Assembly: GCF_000764305.2 (NCBI RefSeq)
Contig: NW_025941275.1
Coordinates: 498,708 to 562,707 of the forward strand
Length of the DNA: 64,000 bases
Reading direction: 5' to 3'
Source of the DNA: Hyalella azteca
Lineage: Eukaryota; Arthropoda; Malacostraca; Amphipoda; Hyalellidae
This document shows positions 58,807-64,000 of this stretch, in pieces; position 1 is the first letter of the stretch, and every line of letters starts with the position of its first letter. The translations under genes were made by a program, and so were the position numbers. The notes below the pieces were generated by a model. It was not told the DNA's origin, made no database searches, and was given only the letters and a program-made list of their open reading frames with translations.

Positions 58807-60992
58807 CGTCCCCATACAGCTCGCTGACACAGCATTCCTAAGGAATATCTTGTTCATGTTTTTTTCCATCCTCCATGTAATCCCGAGTCAGGCCGTCTGA
58901 TGACCACGTGTCTCAGAGACTAACCCAATTTGGCCGATCCCAGGTTGGCAACAAGGCAAGAGGTTGTAAATGAGCTCTGCTTCAAACACTAATCCATTTT
59001 ATACAGCATTATCATTTATACCATTGATTGTCAATGAAATGATTTTCTGGGTAAAATAAAATTGGTTTTTACCTGTTAAAAAGTACTATAAATAGGCCAA
59101 TAATTTGGCATTATCTGGTTATTTTGCATTCTTTTGAAACATTTATCATTGTCGACGCCTAATGTCAACAGTCAGTTGTAATTGTAAAAGCATAAGGAAA
59201 ACAAAAAAGCTCTGTTGCGCAACATGACATAATTAGTTTTAATAATTAATATTCAGTCAAAAATCCTCTTAATTAAGTTCAAGGTTTTATGAGAACGCAG
59301 CTCTGACGTTCAAAATTTTTTCGGATGGTTTTATAGCACGGAACTTACGTCGAACACAGTTAATCGTTCATTAAACGCCTGCTAAATTACATAATAAGTA
59401 AACAAATAAAATAACTTGCAGGAGAAAAACAAAATTAACGTTGAACTTTTCATTAACCACGCGCATATAAGAGGTGAAAACATAAATATGGTTTATACCA
59501 TCAAAAATATTAAAAGTCTGATTTAAGAGGCTCCGATTGCGCTAACAATGATAAAATTATAACAAAACCTATAAAATATTTGTCATTTTCAGAATTCTTG
59601 GCAAATTTTGTTTTCCTAAATGGCGTTCAATCTTGCGACGCCTGAGCGAGCAGGGATCTAAGGGGAGTTTCCATTTGGGTAACATCGTCTGGAATCAAAA
59701 TTTGAAATGAGCGAATCGCAATCCATCCTGTCGTGCTCCTCATAGATAAGGAATTTTACAGGGTTTCGCCAATTCCAAATTCCCGTCATTTTTAGTCAGC
59801 GGTCGAGTCGTAAAATGCGAGAAGATCTCATGGGAATCGAAGGGAACAATTCCTTATCATGCGTAACAGATGGGAAATTTTGATGGAGGACGGCAAAGAA
59901 TTAGACGAAGCAATGAGAATTTCTAGGCGAAAGCAAAGGCAGTAAAAAAATGAATCTGGCGGCCGAGGCGGGCCGTTGGTTTTGTGTGGAGCGAAACTCT
60001 TGCAAACTTCACAGGACGCGATAAGAATGATACGGCGTCTGCCAGAATGCACTAGAAGAAATGAGTGAGACTTTGTCCAAATAGCGATGCACATTTGGTC
60101 TTTCTGTGGTTCATCCAGACGCTGGTGGGCTCAGTAAATAGGAGTATCAGGGCTATGGGTTGAAATATGACTCCATTTGGACAAGAGGACCCATTCACAT
60201 TTCTGCGTGTGGCAGGGACATGCTCCGATACCGGGAGCACTCGACAGCATTCATTGTATTGTTCGTGCCCCATCTGAAACTTTTTCAATTTTCTTGAAGT
60301 ACTAAATCCTGTGAAGTGCTCTTTCCATAGAACGCGACTTTTCTTTGTTATTTATTCGTTGTTTTAAAACCTGTGAAATATTTTTATTGCATTTTTCCTT
60401 ACTCTTTCAATCACAATTCAATGGATTCGGCTGAGTTGAAGGCCCATGAAGAAAAAAAAGACCGTTGAAAATAAGACTGGTACAATTGCCAGTGCCAGCA
60501 ATGTACGTCCAATATTATATTCTAGATTTCCCTTTAGTTCACTATATCTAACTAAAACTTAATTTGTACTAGCTGAAGTAGTAGGGTTTCCTGCAAAGCT
60601 GTTCATTTAAAAAGTTGTCAAATTGTATTTTCAATTTTTCGGCCAGCCCGTGCCCTGCCGTAATTAAAATGCCTCATTAAGAAAATTTTCGCGAAATTTT
60701 GCTTCCGTTTAGCAGCGCCCTTTATTTTTACAGGAAATTCCGTCTTAGTCCCGAGCTTTCATTTTATATTTCAGGAGCGAACCATTTATGTTTTCGTATT
60801 ACACGCTTCCGTGAGTATTCGTTCATGAGTATTGTGAAAGTAATAATTTAAATTCAAGGATTTGAACACGAAGTTTTTTTCCTCTTTATTTGTAGTTGTT
60901 CATTAGTGTTGAGTACCAGGTTGCTGCTACAGCTCGCACGCAGCAAATATTTGATTATTATTGACATTTTGTGAGAACAAAGAACAGAACAA
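58807..60992. other. unique AT-rich stretch with one dispersed repeat
   Basis: Only the repeat at 60058-60119 was recognised. Frames of 88 and 78 codons on the minus strand (59828-60288) overlap it. Confidence 0.45.
60058..60119 (-). repeat. dispersed repeat copy 2 (possible coding remnant)
   Basis: Matches 35671-35735 over about 60 bases (ATGAGTGAGACTTTGTC, GATGCAC, TCATCC). See the entry for copy 1. Confidence 0.65.
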
Positions 60993-61161
60993 GCCTGCTC
61001 TGACTAGACGGGAACGACAGCCTGCCCTGGTCAGACGGGAATGACAGCCTGCCCTGGCCAGACGGGAACGACAGCCTGCCCTGGCCAGACGGGAACGACA
61101 AGCCTGCCCTGGCCAGACGGGAACGACAGCCTGCCCTGGCCAGACGGGAATGACAGCCTGC
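60993..61161. repeat. 27-bp GC-rich minisatellite, 6 copies
   Basis: GCCTGCCCTGGCCAGACGGG followed by AACGACA. CTGGCCAG at the centre is an 8-bp perfect palindrome. One unit has an extra A. The first copy is diverged (CTCTGACTAGAC). Confidence 0.94.
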
Positions 61162-61350
61162 CGTCGCACGGCAAGCGCCGTCTATGGGAATGACATTTGT
61201 CTCTATGGTCCTGCCGAGTCAGTAAATGTTACGAGGAATGTGTTATAAATGCCAACATAAAGGTTCCAACCGATTGATTAAAAGACTGACCGGACATTCT
61301 GCTGCGCCGAGAGACCGAGAGACCGGGCACGCGACCTACACGGGATGACA
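61162..61350. other. short unique spacer
   Basis: About 190 bases without gene or repeat. Confidence 0.5.
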
Positions 61351-61795
61351 AGAATGGATAGAACATGAGTGCCTGAAAATATTAAGAGCAAGAGTGCAAG
61401 AAAATATTAGGAACAAGAGTGAAAGAAAACATTAAGAGCGAGAGGGCGAAAAATATTTAGATCATGAGTGCACGAAAATATTAATTAATATATTATATAA
61501 TGTATTAAATTATATATTAATCAATGTATTAATTAATGTATTAATTAATTAAGGTATTAAAATATATTAACAATAAAATATTATGAGCACGAGTGCAAGA
61601 TAACATTAAGAGCAAAATAGCAAGAAAACATTAAGAAAAAGAGTGCAAGAAAACATTACGAGGAAAAGTGCAAGAAAACATTAAGAGCAAGTGTGCAAGA
61701 AAATATTAAGAGTATAAGTGCAACAAAATATTAAGAGCAAGAGTGCAATAAAATATTAAGAGCAAGAGTGCAAGAAAATAATAAGAGCAGAATAC
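61351..61795. repeat. 25-bp degenerate minisatellite split by an AT-rich block
   Basis: Units near AAGAGCAAGAGTGCAAGAAA followed by ATATT recur from 61351 to 61473 and from 61573 to 61795. Between them, 61474-61572 is almost pure A/T with repeated ATTAATTAATGT steps and several self-complementary stretches. The block may have arisen by expansion of the ATATTA part of the unit. Confidence 0.85.
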
Positions 61796-62521
61796 AGAAC
61801 GCTGATCAGGGCAAGAAATCAAGAAGATCTGATCAGGACAAGCATCGTGTGTATCTACAGTCTAATATCAACGAGCACTGCTAAGCTCATTAATAAACTA
61901 GACAAACTACACAAAAAATGTATTCACACCTTAAGGACGTTTATAATAATGATTTCCGTAAGGAAAAATTTTTTGTGGACGAAATTGGGACGAAAAATTT
62001 CCCAGCCCTTTCTGATAGATTAAAACTGAATGATAATCGCCATAACTTGGCAGGCTTTGAATATTTCTCTTGCATTTTATGAAACGCGACCAAACAAACT
62101 AGAGATCAGAAGAGATAGTGAAAAAACCCACTAAATGAGATTTATCGGGTTTAGATTGCACAGTAATTCAAAGTGCGGTATGAAATTACAAGCGTGATAA
62201 ACTTGTGTCGCGCATCTGTCAAGATAATTCTTCGGCGACTTTATCAATATAGAAACCGAGTTCATGAAAATTTAATCATCATTTTCAAACAAAATATCTT
62301 AAGATCACTTGGGCTGCTGTAGAAATTCCTTTTTTGTGACAGCCACCATCGCAGCAGGAGCTGTTTCATGAGAAGGGGTCTTCATCTCCAGCCTATTTCC
62401 GCTCTAATTAAAGTCTCCCCCCGATGAATTGTCTTGGGATTAAAGTCTGCTTACACTGTCAGCTGCTGCCTCAGATACGTAGAGCCTCGTTCTAAATGTG
62501 GACTTTGCCCGGAACTCGCCA
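61796..62521. other. unique stretch
   Basis: Short frames only; nothing recognised. Confidence 0.45.
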
Positions 62522-62965
62522 CTATCTTACGCTGTACCTCCCTCAGTTCTTCCCTTTCAACAGTCATTTCTTACGCTGTACTTCCCTCAGTTCTTCCCTT
62601 TCAACAGTCATTTCTTACGCTGTACTTCCCTCAGTTCTTCCCTTTCAGCAGTCACTTCTTACGCTGTACTTCCCTCAGTTCTTTCCTTTCAGCAGTCACT
62701 TCTTACGTTGTACATTCCTTTGCAGTTCTACTTTTTCAGCAGTCACTTTTTACCCTGTACATTCCTCTACTGTTCTTCCCTTTCAGCAGTCGCTTCTTAC
62801 GTAGTACATTCCTCTGTAGTTCTTCCCTTCCAGCAGTCACTTCTTACGTAGTACATTCCTATGTAGTTCTTCCCTTTCAGCAGTCACTTGATACGCTGTA
62901 CATTCCTCTGTTTTTCTTCCCTTTCAGCAGTCACTTCTTACTTCATTCACTTCCTACGTTATACT
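62522..62965. repeat. 45-bp minisatellite, about 10 copies
   Basis: Units start TCTTACGCTGTACTTCCCTC and continue AGTTCTTCCCTTTCAGCAGTCACT. The left five copies keep a 45-bp register with CTTCCCTCAG; the right ones read CATTCCTCTGTAG and vary in length. The 195-codon frame at 62434-63021 (plus) is a serine/phenylalanine-rich reading of the array. Confidence 0.94.
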
Positions 62966-64000
62966 TCTCTCGCAGCAGTCGCTGCACGCCGACATCGCAA
63001 AGCACAGAAGTTATTCATTAAGCCACATTGAAGTTCCGAGACGCTAAAATTCCCATCCGCTGCTCTACTCCTCGCCTAAAAAATTCATCAGGAAAGTCCA
63101 AGCGAAATTCCCGGCGATTTCGGCCGACTAATGGAACAAAAACACTAGTTATAAGTCAGACTTAGACAGTCAAAAAGGCAGAGTATTTAGGATTGATGGA
63201 CCCCAGAAGAGCTTATGACTTCAACTCGAGGTTAACGCGACACAACTGAGGAAAGAAACGAGAATTCCTCACGATTGCGAATTCTTCCTCAAACTTACTT
63301 CTACTTCGAGATTAATCAAATTGACGTTCGAGTTACCTGTTAAATACTTATTCATGACATGTGGTCTGTCATATCAGCCAAGTTCGTTAGTCTCGATTTG
63401 CTAATATGTATTTGTACAAACTAATACGACAGAAATATTGAGAACGCAATACAGTTCAAAAGTTCACTTCTTCCTCGTTTAGTTCTGTCAATCTTCTAAA
63501 TTGTAACCTTATTTTCAGAGCTTAGCAGACACATAACATGAATAATGTATATACTACCTGTTTTAATGATATTCAAAGCGTTCTCCTCAATATTGCAAGG
63601 TGTGATGATGGTCGAGGTGTGGAGCCCTTGTTACTATGGAGACGCGCCATAGTGACTGCGTTGTGGCTTAGACAGACATTATGAGGGATCCTCACAAGCC
63701 TAAACTAAAGCACTTCTAGACCTGCTCAAGAACTTGCCTGGATTAAACAAGGATAAACACAAGATCTCCCGGAAAACGGTCGTAGTTTCAACCGTCGCTG
63801 TTCTCAATTCGCTAGTGAATAACTTGGGACAATGGGTCGGCCAGGTGCTATGAAATTGCCCTTAACAAACATTAATTGCGTATTACATTTCAAATAATTA
63901 CAAGACGCTCGGAATTTGAAACGGCGAAGAGGTAATTAGGTGGACGAATGGCACGTCATTATTAGAGACGCAAGAGACGGTGATGTTCACTACAAGCTTT
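62966..64000. other. unique stretch to the window edge
   Basis: No gene, repeat or RNA recognised. Confidence 0.45.

Noticed and set aside
57956..58900. 314-codon plus-strand frame, and the 233-278-codon frames on both strands over the same stretch, as a gene
   Set aside because: All arise from a stop-free 21-bp repeat; several frames on both strands are equally open and the peptide period changes at indels.
62434..63021. 195-codon Ser/Phe-rich frame
   Set aside because: Product of the 45-bp minisatellite, with alternative frames open over the same stretch.

Overview
The window looks like gene-poor nuclear DNA of a metazoan, most plausibly an arthropod (possibly a crustacean or another large-genome lineage). 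The reasons are its AT-rich base composition, stop-dense reading frames, decayed transposons of animal type (a Tc1-like element of apparent DD37E spacing, a mariner, two copies of a CR1/Jockey-type LINE and a hAT-type MITE), and a very high density of minisatellites. I see no bacterial-style operons, no tRNA or rRNA gene that holds up, and no host protein-coding gene I can recognise. Open frames above about 110 codons fall either inside tandem arrays whose unit is a multiple of three bases or in transposon remnants. The one exception of note is an unrecognised 160-codon frame at 24359-24841 on the minus strand. The window could be intergenic or lie inside a very large intron; the sequence alone does not decide.

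Layout. 0-12 kb: a Tc1-like transposase 3' fragment (482-763), a 22-bp array (5899-6231), otherwise unique AT-rich DNA. 12-21 kb: a 33-bp hairpin-forming array (12329-12616), a CpG-dense patch (14655-14890), a 30-bp array (15931-16440), a 35-bp array (17155-17280), a diverged local duplication interleaved with five 126-bp repeats (17.5-19.5 kb), a 55-bp array (19785-20032) and a 22-bp array holding 25 CAGCTG sites (20379-21005). 21-30 kb: mostly unique, with a strong double palindrome (28143-28198) and a degenerate ~29-bp array (27175-27612). 30-37 kb: two truncated copies of one LINE family on the plus strand (30440-31460 and 35884-36735), with five minisatellites between them. 37-47 kb: seven more minisatellites, three of which (38.7-40.3 kb) carry an E-box core in nearly every unit. 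47-57 kb: two microsatellites, an internally deleted mariner with both terminal repeats (53345-53932), a long polypyrimidine tract and a 164-bp hAT-like MITE with a near-perfect 8-bp target duplication (56780-56943). 57-64 kb: a 37-copy 21-bp array (58024-58806) and three more arrays.

Tandem repeats of unit 9-126 bp number about 25 and cover roughly 9 kb (about 14 percent of the window). Their units are largely unrelated in sequence, but many contain a short perfect dyad (hairpin or E-box palindrome). That is the most unusual property of this window. The palindromes, E-box arrays and opposite-strand G-rich blocks are direct sequence observations; any regulatory, replication or recombination role is inference.
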